A stretch of DNA of 64,000 nt from PFJX01 sp040751755 (GTDB taxonomy: Bacteria; Pseudomonadota; Gammaproteobacteria; Burkholderiales; Thiobacillaceae), in NCBI GenBank assembly GCA_040751755.1, contig JBFMHC010000040.1, positions 124,001 to 188,000 of the forward strand, written 5' to 3'. Position 1 is the stretch's first letter. Every line of letters starts with the position of its first letter. This document shows positions 52,214 through 63,787 of this stretch, piece by piece. A program made the position numbers and the translations under genes. Under the pieces are notes generated by a model, which worked only from the letters and a program-made list of their open reading frames with translations, was not told the DNA's origin and made no database searches.

Positions 52214-54261
52214 GTGAGCCTGGCGGCCTTCAGCTACGGCCTGGCCGCCATTGCCTTCCTGCTGCTGGGCCTGGCCTCGCGCGGGCGCGACGGCCCGCCC
52301 GGGGTGCCGGGGGTGGCGGTGCCCTCGCTGGCCAGCGCGCTGTGGGCGGCGATCCTCGCCATGGAGCCCGTGTTGCTGGGCGGCCCCGTCCTGACCACGC
52401 TGGCGGAACTGGCCCGCAACCTGGTCTGGATCTGGTACCTATGGCGCAACCTGCGCGCCCTGCAGGGCAAAGGCGGCGAGCGGGACGGCCTGGCCCTGCT
52501 CGGCCGCGTCCTCGCCTGGCTCGCCGGCATCGCGGCGCTGTCCTCGGCGGCCTACCTGCTCTACCCGCATGTCGTGCTGCAGTACTGGGTGAGCGCGGTG
52601 GTGCCCGCGTTACTGACGGTCGCCGCGCTGGTGCTCGTGGAACAGTACTACCGCAACGCCGGCACCTCCGAGCGCTGGGCCAGCAAGCACCTGTGCATCG
52701 CCCTCGGCGGCGCCTTCGTGTTCGACTTCTACCTCTACTCGGACGCCATGCTGTTCGCCACCTACGACCAGGGCGCGTGGAGCGCGCGCGGCCTGGTCAA
52801 CGCCCTGCTGGTGCCGCTGATCTGGGTCTCGCTGAAGCGGCGCATCCAGACCGACCTGAAGGTCGCCATGTCGCACCGCATGGCCTTCCACACCGCCGCC
52901 CTGCTCGGCACCGGCAGCTACCTCATGCTCATGGCCGCGGCGGGCTACTACATCCGTCTGGTCGGCGGCGATTGGGGCCGCATCCTGCAGACGGTGTTCC
53001 TGTTCGGCGCTGCCCTGCTCCTGCTGCTGGTGGTCTCCTCGGGCACGGCGCGCGCGCGCCTGCGGGTCTTTCTCTCCAAGCACTTCTTCCGCTACCGCTA
53101 CGACTACCGCGAAGAATGGCTGCGCTTCACCTCCATGCTCACCGAGGGCGAACCCGGCAGCCAATTGCACGAACGTGCCCTGCAGGCGATGGCACGCCTG
53201 GTCGAGAGCCCTGGCGCGGCGCTGTGGCTGCGCCAGGACCAGGGTCCCTACCGGCGCGTCGCGGAATGGCGCCTGGCGGGCCTGGACGGGCAGGTGGCCG
53301 CGGACGACCCGTTCACGTGCTTCATGGAGAGCCGCAACTGGGTGCTGGACCTGGACGAATGCCGCGAGCAACCGGACCTGCTTGCCGGCGCCGCCCTGCC
53401 GGACTGGTTGCGCGACAACAAGGAGGCCTGGCTGGCGGTACCCCTGCTCTGGCACGAGCGCATGCTGGGCTTCATGCTCCTCGCACCCTCCATGGGCAGG
53501 GTCAGCTTCAACTGGGAGGTCAGCGACCTGCTCAAGACCGCCGCGCGCCAGGCCACGGCGCACCTCGCGCAGGCACAGGCCGCCGAGGCCCTCACCGTGG
53601 CGCGCCAGTTCGAGTCCTTCAACCGCGCTGCCGCCTTCGTGGTGCACGACATCAAGAACCTGGTGGCGCAGCTCTCCCTGCTGCTCGCCAACGCAGAGAA
53701 GCACAAGCACAAGCCGGAGTTCCAGGAGGACATGCTGGCGACCATCGAGAGCTCGGTCGCGCGCATGAACCGCATGCTCACCAAGCTGCGCGACGAACCC
53801 AACACCGCGCGCGCCGCCAGTGTCTCCCTGGAACAGCTGTTGCAGGAGGTCATGCGCAGCAAGAGCGCCTACAGCCTCAAGCCCAGCCTCGACATCGAGG
53901 CCTCTGAGCTGAACGTGCGCGCCGAACCGGAAAAGCTTGCGCGCGTGCTCGGCCACATCGTGCAGAACGCCATCGAGGCCACGCCGTACACCGGCAAGGT
54001 GGGTGTTACACTGTCCCGCGAGGCCGATTGGGCCGTCGTCGGCGTCGTCGACACCGGCGCGGGCATGGACGAGCAGTTCATCCGCGAACGCCTGTTCCGC
54101 CCCTTCAGCTCCACCAAGGGCACCGGCATGGGCATAGGCGCCTACGAGTGCCGCGAATACATTCAAGAACTGGGTGGTACGATCGCCGTAACCAGCCGTG
54201 TGGGACAGGGGACCCGCTTCGTCATCCGCCTGCCCTTGAGCAACGAGGAGAACAGCTCGGC

Positions 54262-54265
<4 letters not shown>
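52214..54265 (+). CDS. prsK: PEP-CTERM-system histidine kinase PrsK
   Basis: 683 residues, GTG start. Eight or nine membrane segments (about 1-280) come first, then a GAF domain (about 305-455), and a histidine kinase with H478 (FVVHDIKNLVAQLSLL), N-box HIVQNAIEATP, G-box DTGAGMDEQF and LFRPFSSTKGTGMGIGAYE. This order is the PrsK layout (TIGR02916). It is expected to phosphorylate PrsR, whose gene it overlaps (ATGA). The membrane part may sense envelope or quinone state; the signal is unknown. Confidence 0.92.
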
Positions 54266-55617
<1,352 letters not shown>

Positions 55618-55711
55618 GCCCCATGCCCCCACGCCCCACGCGGGACGACGCCCACCCACTGAAGCCGCGTCGGCCCTCGCCCCTCGACAGCACTGAAGCA
55701 ATGCGAACGAT

Positions 55712-58525
55712 ATGAGCCGATCTAGACGCAGCCATGCGAAGTCCAAGGGCTGGATGGCCAGGCATTACCCCAAGCTGCTGATCGGCCTGCTGGGCGCGGC
55801 GGTACTCGGCGGCGGGCTCTACCTGGGGACCCGGAAGTCCCCCGAGGACCATCTTCGCAAGGGGATCGCCCTGCAGCAGGCCGGGGACCTCAAGGGCGCG
55901 GCGATCGAACTGAAGAACACCCTGCAGGCCCTGCCAAAACACGCCGAGGCACGCTACCGGCTTGGGCAGATCCACTTCGCGCAGGGCGACTACCTGGGCG
56001 CCGAAAAGGAATTGAAGAAGGCGCGTGAGCTGGGGTTAGGGGATGCGGAGTTGGCACAACTGCATGCGCGCACCCTGCTGCTCATCCAGCAACCGCAGCG
56101 CCTGCTGGACGAGGTCAAGGCGTCGCCGGACGCCGCCGCCGAGGCACGCGCCGCGATCCTCGCCCTGCGCGCCCGCGCCCGGCTCATGCTCAAGGACGAG
56201 AGCGGGTGCGCGCAGGCCCTCTCAGAGGCGGACGCCGCCTCCCGTGACCACCCGGAGAGCCTCGTCACCCGCGCCCTGCTCGCCGTCACGCGCGACCAGT
56301 CCGCGCAGGGGCTGCCGCTGCTCGACCTGGCCCTGGCGAAGGCCCCCGGACGCGCGGACTTCTGGCTGCTCAAGGGCGATCTGCTGCGTGCAGGGAAGCA
56401 GGATGCACAGGCCATGCTCGCCTATGGCAAGGCCATCGAGGGCGAGCCCGCGAACATCCCCGCGCGCCTCGCGCGGGCGCAACTCTTCGTGCAGGCAGGC
56501 GAACTCGACAAGGCCGACGCGGACATCGCCGAGGTCCGCAAGGCCGTCCCCAACCAGCCGCTCGCGAACTACCTGGGCGCCTTCACCGCCTTCAAGCGCG
56601 GCCGTCTCGCCGAGGCGGACGGCCTCCTGCAGGGGGTGTTGCGCGTCGCGCCCGACCTCCTGCCCGCGCATCTGCTCGCCGGCACCGTCAACATCGCCCA
56701 GGGCAAGCGCGAGGCCGCGCGCGCGCACCTGGACAAGGTCCTCGCCGTGGCCCCGCAGCACCCGCTGGCACGCAAGCTGATGGCCGCGGCCCTGGCCGAC
56801 CTTGGCGACCTGAACGAGGCCAAGCGCCTGATCGCAAGCTTCGGCAACGACCCCGGGGATCCGCTCCTGAACGCCCTGCAAGGGCAGATCGCGCTGCGCC
56901 AGGGCGATTACGCGGAGGCCCGGAAACACCTGGAGCAGATGCCCGCCGGCGCGACGCAGAACGCCCGCTACTACACCGACCTGGCAACCAGCCGCCTCGG
57001 CAGCGGCGACGAGGCCGGGGCCATCAGCGCGCTCGACAAGGCGGCGGAGCTCGACACGCAGAGCGCCCGGCCGGACGTCTTCCTCGTCATGCTGCACATG
57101 AAGGAAAAACGCTACGCCGAGGCCCTGCGGATCGTCGACCGGCTCGCGCAGGAAAGGCCCAAGGATCCGCTCGTCCACAACCTGCGCGGCGGCATCTACC
57201 TGAACCAGAACGACCCCGCGAAGGCTCGCGCCAGCTTCGAGCAGGCCCTGCGCATGGACCCCGCCTATCTGGCGGCGGCCTCCAACCTGGCCAGGCTCGA
57301 CATGCGTGACGGCAACGTCAAGGCCGCGCGCGCGCGCTTCCAGAAACTGTTGGCAAAGAACCCCAAGGAGGCCCAGGCCTGGCTGGCCCTCGCCGAGATC
57401 GATGCGCGCACCGGCAACGATACGGGCTATCTCGACAACATCGAACAGGCCGTCAAGGTCGACGAAAAGCTGCCGCAGCCGCACATCGCCCTGATCCGCT
57501 ACTGGCTCGGCAAGAAGGATGCCGCCAAGGCCCTGGTGGCCGCGCGCTCCGCGCTCAACGCCACTGGCCGCGCGGACTTCCAGGAATACATCGGCCTGGC
57601 GCTGCAGGCCCAGGGCGACCTCGTCAGCGCCCAGGCAACCTTCGCCAAGTGGGCGGAGAGCAGTCCGAAGAACCCCATGACGCATTACCGGCTGGCCCGG
57701 GCGAAGCTGGCCGCGAAGGACAACGAGGGCGCCCTGAAGTCCCTCGACCAAGCGCTCGCGCTGCAACCCGCATTCGCCGAGGCCGGCATGGGCAAGGCCA
57801 TGCTGCTGGCGCGGATGGGCCGCGCGGAAGAAGGCCTCAGGATCGTCCGCGCCTGGCAGGCGCAAAACCCCAGGCATGCCGTGGCCTACCTGACAGAGGC
57901 GGAAATCCTGTTTGACGCCAGGAAGTACCTCGATGCCGCCAGGCTGTATGCCAAGGGTGCGCGCCTCGCCGGCATGGGCAGCCCGCTCGGCAAGGCGCAC
58001 AAGGCCTATGCCCTCGCGGGACAGGCGGCGGAAGGCGACAAGGTCCTCGGCGAATGGCTCAAGGAGCACCCCGCGGACACCCTCGTGCGACACCAGCTCG
58101 CCATCGCCCAGCTCAACGGCAAGCGCCTGAAGGAGGCCGCGGACAACTACCGCATCCTCGCACGCGCCAACCCAAGGGATCTCGTGGCCTACAACAACCT
58201 CGCCTGGCTGCTCGGCGAACTGCGCGACAAGGAGGCCGCCGCCGTCGCGGAACAGGCCCTCAGGCTCAGCCCGGACGACCCCGCCACGCAGGACACCGTG
58301 GGCTGGGTGCTGGTCAACGCCGGACAGGCCAAGCGAGGGCTGGAACTGCTCGCAAAGGCGCACGCCAAGGCGCCCGCCATCCCCGAGATCCATTGGCACT
58401 GGGCGGCGGCGCTGGCAAAGGCGGGCGACTTAACGCGCGCTAAGCAAGAGTTGGAGAAACTCATATACAGTGGCCTCGATTTCCCGCAAAAGCCGGAGGC
58501 AAAGCGGCTGTTGGAAACCCTCTAG
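55712..58525 (+). CDS. PrsT-like TPR protein, membrane anchored
   Basis: 937 residues. A basic N-terminus is followed by one membrane segment (about 20-45, KLLIGLLGAAVLGGGLYLG), then about twenty TPR-type helix pairs (for example HLRKGIALQQAGDLKGAAIE and the repeated NPKEAQAWLALAEI style). The N-terminal motif SPEDHLRKGIAL and the C-terminal QDTVGWVLVNAGQ match the second TPR gene downstream, so the two are paralogues. PrsT proteins normally carry a lipobox; this one has no Cys in the signal region. It follows prsR by 94 bases without a visible terminator. Likely periplasmic scaffold for polysaccharide or protein sorting. Confidence 0.85.
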   Translation: MSRSRRSHAKSKGWMARHYPKLLIGLLGAAVLGGGLYLGTRKSPEDHLRKGIALQQAGDLKGAAIELKNTLQALPKHAEARYRLGQIHFAQGDYLGAEKELKKARELGLGDAELAQLHARTLLLIQQPQRLLDEVKASPDAAAEARAAILALRARARLMLKDESGCAQALSEADAASRDHPESLVTRALLAVTRDQSAQGLPLLDLALAKAPGRADFWLLKGDLLRAGKQDAQAMLAYGKAIEGEPANIPARLARAQLFVQAGELDKADADIAEVRKAVPNQPLANYLGAFTAFKRGRLAEADGLLQGVLRVAPDLLPAHLLAGTVNIAQGKREAARAHLDKVLAVAPQHPLARKLMAAALADLGDLNEAKRLIASFGNDPGDPLLNALQGQIALRQGDYAEARKHLEQMPAGATQNARYYTDLATSRLGSGDEAGAISALDKAAELDTQSARPDVFLVMLHMKEKRYAEALRIVDRLAQERPKDPLVHNLRGGIYLNQNDPAKARASFEQALRMDPAYLAAASNLARLDMRDGNVKAARARFQKLLAKNPKEAQAWLALAEIDARTGNDTGYLDNIEQAVKVDEKLPQPHIALIRYWLGKKDAAKALVAARSALNATGRADFQEYIGLALQAQGDLVSAQATFAKWAESSPKNPMTHYRLARAKLAAKDNEGALKSLDQALALQPAFAEAGMGKAMLLARMGRAEEGLRIVRAWQAQNPRHAVAYLTEAEILFDARKYLDAARLYAKGARLAGMGSPLGKAHKAYALAGQAAEGDKVLGEWLKEHPADTLVRHQLAIAQLNGKRLKEAADNYRILARANPRDLVAYNNLAWLLGELRDKEAAAVAEQALRLSPDDPATQDTVGWVLVNAGQAKRGLELLAKAHAKAPAIPEIHWHWAAALAKAGDLTRAKQELEKLIYSGLDFPQKPEAKRLLETL

Positions 58526-58580
58526 GCCTGATCCCCGCGAACGCCAAGGCAATGCTTACCCCTTTTCGGAACCCGACACC

Positions 58581-61355
58581 ATGAACCGTCGCCCCCGCCC
58601 CACTCCCTCCCTCCTGGTCCTCCTCCTCGCGATCGCGCTGGCGGGCTGCGGCAAGAGCCCGGAACAACATTTCGAGCAAGGCAAGGCCCTGTTCGAGAAA
58701 GGTGACAGCCAGGGGGCCATCCTCGAGCTCAAGACCACCCTGCAGGCACAGCCCAACAACGCGGAGGCACGGTTGCTGCTGGGCAGGAGCTATCTGGCGA
58801 CGGAGGCCTATGCCGCGGCGGAGAAGGAACTGCAGGCGGCGCGGCAGGGCGGCATCGCCATCGACCGCGTCCTGCCCCTGCTCGCCAGGGCCACCATCGG
58901 CATGGGCGAACCGCAAAAAGCACTCGACCTGGGCATACCGCCCGGCACGCTGAACCGCGCGGACAGCACCGCCATGCACGTGATCCGCGCCGAGGCCCTG
59001 CAGGCGCTGGGCAAACAGGCGGAGGCGGAGCAGGCCATGGCGGTCGCGGAGGGGATCGACGCGACGCATCCGGACCTCCTGCTGCTCAAGGCGCGCCAGG
59101 CCGTCGGCAAACACGACCTCGCCCGTGCATCCGAACTCCTCGACGCCGCGCTCGCCAAGAACCCGCAGCTGACCTTCGCCTACTACCTTAAGGGCGCCAT
59201 CCTCGAGGAACAGAAGCGTTTCGACGACGCGGTGAAGACCTACCAGACGGCCTTGCGGCACGACCCCAAGGCCTACCGCGCGCAACTGAGCATCTCCGAT
59301 CTCGAGTTCAACCGGGGCAACAGCGCCGCCGGCGAGGAGGCCCTCAAGACGGCGGAGAAGCTGGCGCCGAACCAGGTGTTGGTGAAATACGCCCGTGGCT
59401 ATTACGAATTGCGCCGCAACCACCTCAAGGCCGCCAATGACACCCTGCTGCAGGTGTTGCGCGTCGCGCCCGACTACACCCCGGCGGTCCTGGCCCAGGC
59501 CATGGTCAACCTCGGTCTCGGCAATTACGAGCAAAGCCTGAAGGCCGCCCAACTGGTCCTCGGCCGGGAGCCGAACAACACTTTGGCCGCGCGCCTCGTC
59601 GCCGCGAGCCAGATCGAGTCCGGCGACCCCAGGGATGCCCTCGCGACCCTCGCCCCCATGCTGCAACGGCGGCCCGACCACGCGCGACTGCTCGCACTAT
59701 CCGGCGAGGCATACATGCAGTCGAAGGATTACCAGAACGCCCTGAAACAGCTCCGGCAGGCCGCGCAGGCCGACCCCACGAACCCGCAGATCAGGCTGCG
59801 CGAGGCGCAGAGCCTGTTGGCGCTCGGGGAACCCGAGCAGGCCATCGCCACCCTCGAACAGGCGGTGAAACTGAGTCCCAAGGCCGGCCAGGCGGATGTG
59901 GCGATCATCGGCATCCACCTGCAACGCAAGGATTTCGACAAGGCCCTGCAGGCGATCGCCAACCTGGAAAGGAAGCTGCCCAACAACGCCAACACGCACA
60001 GCCTGCGGGCCGCCGCCCTGCTCGGCAAGGGCGACCGGGCCGGTGCGCGCAAGGCACTGGAGCAGGCCCTGGCCTTGCAGCACGATTTCATCCCCGCCGC
60101 TGCGAATCTTGCGCGCATGGACCTGGCGGAGAAGAACCCCAAGGCCGCCCGCCAGCGCTTCGTGCGCATCCTCGACAAGGCACCCGGAAACGCCGACGCC
60201 ATGCTTGCCCTGGCGGAACTCGCCTTGCTCGACCGGCAGGAGGCGGAACACGTCGAATGGCTCCAAAAGGCGATCAAGGCGGACCCGCGCTCGCTGCAGG
60301 CGCGCCGACTGCTGTCGCGCCACTACCTGTCGAAAAAGGACTTCCCCAAGGCCTTGGCCGAGGCGGAGGACGCGGTGAAGAACCTGCCGGACGACCCCCT
60401 GGCGCTCGACCTCCTGGGCAGCACCCAATCGGCCGCCGGCGCGCACAAGGCGGCCATCGACACCTATCGGCAACTCATCAAGAAGCAGCCCAATTCGGCC
60501 GAGGCCTACTATCAACTGGGACTGGCGCAAATCGTCGCCAAGCAGACGGCCGATGCGCGCGCCTCACTCGCACAGTCGCTGCAGATCAATCCCGACCTCA
60601 TCGTCTCGATGCACGCGCTCATCAGGCTCGACCTTGAGGAGAAAAAGCCGGACAGCGCCCTGGAATGGGCGAGGAAGATCCAGGCCGCGCGTCCCAACTC
60701 GCCCACCGGCTACGAGGAGGAAGGCAACATCCAGATGCAGCGCCAGCAGGCCCCTCTGGCCGCGAAGGCCTACCAACAAGCGCTGGAGAAGGGCGCGGGC
60801 ACGCCGGTCCTGATCAAGCTGCACGACGCGCTGCGCCGCGCCGGCGACACCAAGGGCGCCCAGTCCAGGCTGGAGGCGTGGGTCAGGGCACGCCCAGGCG
60901 ACCTGCTGGCGCGCGCCTACCTGGCCAGCCAGGCCATCCTGAACGGCCAGGACAAGGTCGCCATCGCCCAATACGAGGAGATCCTGCGGCTCCAGCCGAA
61001 CGACCTCGCCTCGCTCAACAACCTGGCGAACCTGTATCAACGCCAGAAGGACCCCCGCGCGCTGGCCCTGGCGGAGAAGGTGTACAAGGCCTCGCCGGAA
61101 AACCCGCTGGTGCAGGACACCCTCGGCTGGATCCTCCTCGAACGCGGCGAACAGCTGCAAAAGGCCATGGAGCTGCTGCGCAAGGCATCGACCCGGGCCA
61201 TCGGCGACCCTTCGGTGCAATACCACTACGCGGTCGCTCTGGCACGCAGCGGCGACAAGGCTGGCGCGCGCGAGGCCCTGCGCAAGGCGCTCAACGCCCA
61301 GCGCGCCTTCCCCGAAGCCGCCGACGCGCGGGCGCTCCTGTCCAGTCTCTCCTGA
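58581..61355 (+). CDS. prsT: PEP-CTERM-system TPR lipoprotein PrsT
   Basis: 924 residues, the length expected for PrsT (TIGR02917). Lipoprotein signal (LLVLLLAIALAGCGKSPEQ; lipobox LAGC) and then some twenty TPR repeats. The ATG at 58581 is chosen because the longer frame from 58470 lies inside the previous gene and lacks a signal sequence. The first repeat (SPEQHFEQGKALFEKGD) aligns with that of the upstream TPR gene. Probably outer-membrane or inner-membrane lipoprotein acting with PrsK/PrsR and the exosortase system. It is convergent with the RND gene, 40 bases apart; those contain a G+C-rich stem without T-run. Confidence 0.92.
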   Translation: MNRRPRPTPSLLVLLLAIALAGCGKSPEQHFEQGKALFEKGDSQGAILELKTTLQAQPNNAEARLLLGRSYLATEAYAAAEKELQAARQGGIAIDRVLPLLARATIGMGEPQKALDLGIPPGTLNRADSTAMHVIRAEALQALGKQAEAEQAMAVAEGIDATHPDLLLLKARQAVGKHDLARASELLDAALAKNPQLTFAYYLKGAILEEQKRFDDAVKTYQTALRHDPKAYRAQLSISDLEFNRGNSAAGEEALKTAEKLAPNQVLVKYARGYYELRRNHLKAANDTLLQVLRVAPDYTPAVLAQAMVNLGLGNYEQSLKAAQLVLGREPNNTLAARLVAASQIESGDPRDALATLAPMLQRRPDHARLLALSGEAYMQSKDYQNALKQLRQAAQADPTNPQIRLREAQSLLALGEPEQAIATLEQAVKLSPKAGQADVAIIGIHLQRKDFDKALQAIANLERKLPNNANTHSLRAAALLGKGDRAGARKALEQALALQHDFIPAAANLARMDLAEKNPKAARQRFVRILDKAPGNADAMLALAELALLDRQEAEHVEWLQKAIKADPRSLQARRLLSRHYLSKKDFPKALAEAEDAVKNLPDDPLALDLLGSTQSAAGAHKAAIDTYRQLIKKQPNSAEAYYQLGLAQIVAKQTADARASLAQSLQINPDLIVSMHALIRLDLEEKKPDSALEWARKIQAARPNSPTGYEEEGNIQMQRQQAPLAAKAYQQALEKGAGTPVLIKLHDALRRAGDTKGAQSRLEAWVRARPGDLLARAYLASQAILNGQDKVAIAQYEEILRLQPNDLASLNNLANLYQRQKDPRALALAEKVYKASPENPLVQDTLGWILLERGEQLQKAMELLRKASTRAIGDPSVQYHYAVALARSGDKAGAREALRKALNAQRAFPEAADARALLSSLS

Positions 61356-61395
61356 GCGCGCCCGGGGCCGGGCTGCGCCCAGCCCGCCCCCGCCA

Positions 61396-63768
61396 TCACA
61401 CCGACATGAAGGCCCGTCTGATGCGCAGCCTGCCCCACAACACCACGAGGGCGGGCAGCAGCAGCAACTCGAACACCTGCCCCGCCAGAAGGCCCGTCGC
61501 CGTCAACAGGCCGAAGTGAACCGTCGGCTGGAAGTGCGAACCGACCAGCAGCAGGAACTGCGTCACCAATAGCAGCGAGATCGCCACCACCGCCTTGCCC
61601 GCGGCGTCGAAGCTGCGCGCGAGCGAGAACACGACGCCGAAACCCTTGTGCCGCCGCTCCTGGTACTGGTGGAAGAAGTGGATGGTGTCGTCCACGGTGA
61701 TCCCCAGCAGCACGCTGGCGATCAGGACGGTGGCCATGTCGAGGTAGATGCCCAGCGTGCCCATGAGGATGAACACCACCATCAGCGGCGCCAGGTTGGG
61801 CAGCATGCTGATCACCGCAGCGGGCAGCGAGCGCCACAGCACCAGCATGATGAGGAAGATCTGCCCGAAGGCGCCGGCGAAGCTGTGCATCTGCCCCACC
61901 ACCAGCAACTCCTGCTGGTCGGAGAACTGGCGCCCGAAGCCGCTGAAGTCGAACCGGAGGCCGGGATAGGCATGGCCCGCCAGGTGCGCCTTGATCTTCG
62001 CGATCACCGCGCTGATCTCGTTCGCGCCATGCACGTTGAGGTTGAGGACGATACGCGCGCGCTGGTATTCGCCGTTCACCAGTTCCTCCAGGTCGCGCCC
62101 GTCGTAGATCAGCAGCAGCTGGCTCAGCAACTTGCTGTCGTCGGGCACGGCACGGTACACCGGGTCCTCGCCGTGGAAGGCCCAGTTCATCTCCTCCACG
62201 AGGTCGGCCATGGAAAAGGTGCGGTCCACCTCGGGCAGGGTCTCCACCCAGGTCTGCAGGTCCTTCAGGCGCCGCAGGGTCTGCGCGTCCTTGAAGGCGT
62301 CGCGCCCGGCACCGTCGACGACGATCTCCAGCGATCCCACGCCGACCAGGCGTTCCTCGATCAGCCGGGTCGACTTCGAGATGGCATGCCCGTCGTCAAA
62401 GAACTTGAGCAGGTCGGACTCCACCGTCACCTTCCAGATCTGCGGGGTAGCCAGCCCCACCAAGAGGACCACGCCCGACACCACCCAGCCGGCGTTGCGC
62501 ATGCTGAAGCTCGCCAGGCCATAGGAGATCCGCTTCGTCCAGGCGAAACCGGCCGTGCCGCGCGGCCAGGGCCCCTTGTCGAAGGCGACCAGCAGCGGCG
62601 GCACGAGATAGAAGATGACGATGTAGATCATCAAGGCGCCAAACGAGGCGACCAGGCCGAACACCTGCACGGGCGGGATCGGCACCAGGACCAGGCTGGC
62701 CGTGCCGGCGATGGTGCTGAGCAGGTTGAAGAAGGCCGGCTTGTGCACCAGACGCGTCGCGTAGACCACCCGCCGGGGCCGGCGGAAGCCGGCGTTGCGC
62801 ATGCGTTGCAGGGCGGCGTAGTAGTGCAGCAGGTTGGCCACCGTGTAGGCGGCGAGCAGGGTCGGCACCATCGCGGTCACCAGGGTGTAGGGCTGGCCGA
62901 TCGCCGCGATCAGGGCCACGCAACTCACCACCACGGTGCTCATCGCCACCGCGCCGATCAGCATGGGGCGGCCCCGCCCCACCACCCAAAGCAGGAGTTG
63001 CAAGCCAATCACGAACACCAGCGGCGTGAACATCACGCTGTCCTGGATCATGGAACGGAATTCCGCCGCGTCCAGTGCCACCGGGCCCGCCACCGCCACC
63101 AGGCGGTCGCGCAGGCCGAGGGTTTTCACTGTCTCGTGGAGATATTCCTCAATCGCCACGCGCTGGCGGCTCTCATTCAACTTCTTCACCCGCACCACCA
63201 GCGCCAGCACCGTGCCGTCCTTCGACGCCAGCCAGCCCGGCACGAAGCGGTCCGCCAGGACTCGCTCGCGCCATTCGTCGGCACTGCGCTCGGCCAGATT
63301 CTCCGCGTCCACCAGCGGCTCGACCGCGAAGCCGTCCTCGGTGGCGGCGATGTGGTCGACGCTGGTGACGGAGAACACCCGGTCGACCTCGGGGCGCTGC
63401 TCCATCTCGCGGCGCAGCTTGTCCAGCGCCGCGAGGTTCTCGTGGCTGTAGGGCGCCGCGCCGCTGAACAGGGCGATCAGCAGTTCGTCGTTGGGGAATT
63501 CGGCGCGAATCTGCCGTTCCAGCACCGCCGCCGGCGACTGCGCGGGAAAATACAGGACCGGGGCGTTGTTGAACTCCAGGCGCAGCAGGAAGAAGGCCGC
63601 CACGGCATGGATCAGCACGATCAATGCGATGGCGGTGCGCACGCCCAGCAGCCTGGGCTCGATGGCGCGCCAGAATCGCCCCTCCGGCTCCGGCACATGG
63701 ACCATGGTGGAAGGATAGGTAGGGGCGCCCGGGACCTCCGCGGGGATCTGCGACTCGCTGGCGGCCAT
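61396..63768 (-). CDS. RND-superfamily (MMPL-type) exporter
   Basis: 790 residues with about twelve membrane segments: one near 45-65, a large periplasmic domain (about 75-245), five or six segments (about 250-400), another periplasmic domain (about 440-610) and a final set (about 620-785). Each half holds a sterol-sensing-domain-like block; GITVDDTIHFFHQY in the C-terminal half is the typical acid pair for proton use. It looks like a lipid or hydrophobic-compound exporter of the MMPL/HpnN sort, but I cannot name the substrate. It starts 20 bases after the stop of a probable outer-membrane protein gene, its likely operon partner. Confidence 0.88.
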   Translation of the reverse strand: MAASESQIPAEVPGAPTYPSTMVHVPEPEGRFWRAIEPRLLGVRTAIALIVLIHAVAAFFLLRLEFNNAPVLYFPAQSPAAVLERQIRAEFPNDELLIALFSGAAPYSHENLAALDKLRREMEQRPEVDRVFSVTSVDHIAATEDGFAVEPLVDAENLAERSADEWRERVLADRFVPGWLASKDGTVLALVVRVKKLNESRQRVAIEEYLHETVKTLGLRDRLVAVAGPVALDAAEFRSMIQDSVMFTPLVFVIGLQLLLWVVGRGRPMLIGAVAMSTVVVSCVALIAAIGQPYTLVTAMVPTLLAAYTVANLLHYYAALQRMRNAGFRRPRRVVYATRLVHKPAFFNLLSTIAGTASLVLVPIPPVQVFGLVASFGALMIYIVIFYLVPPLLVAFDKGPWPRGTAGFAWTKRISYGLASFSMRNAGWVVSGVVLLVGLATPQIWKVTVESDLLKFFDDGHAISKSTRLIEERLVGVGSLEIVVDGAGRDAFKDAQTLRRLKDLQTWVETLPEVDRTFSMADLVEEMNWAFHGEDPVYRAVPDDSKLLSQLLLIYDGRDLEELVNGEYQRARIVLNLNVHGANEISAVIAKIKAHLAGHAYPGLRFDFSGFGRQFSDQQELLVVGQMHSFAGAFGQIFLIMLVLWRSLPAAVISMLPNLAPLMVVFILMGTLGIYLDMATVLIASVLLGITVDDTIHFFHQYQERRHKGFGVVFSLARSFDAAGKAVVAISLLLVTQFLLLVGSHFQPTVHFGLLTATGLLAGQVFELLLLPALVVLWGRLRIRRAFMSV

Positions 63769-63787
63769 GTGTTCGTATCCCCCGTGT

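Noticed and set aside
61356..61395. G+C-rich stem between prsT and the RND gene as a terminator
   Set aside because: The stem (CGGGCTG/CAGCCCG) lacks a T-run on both strands.
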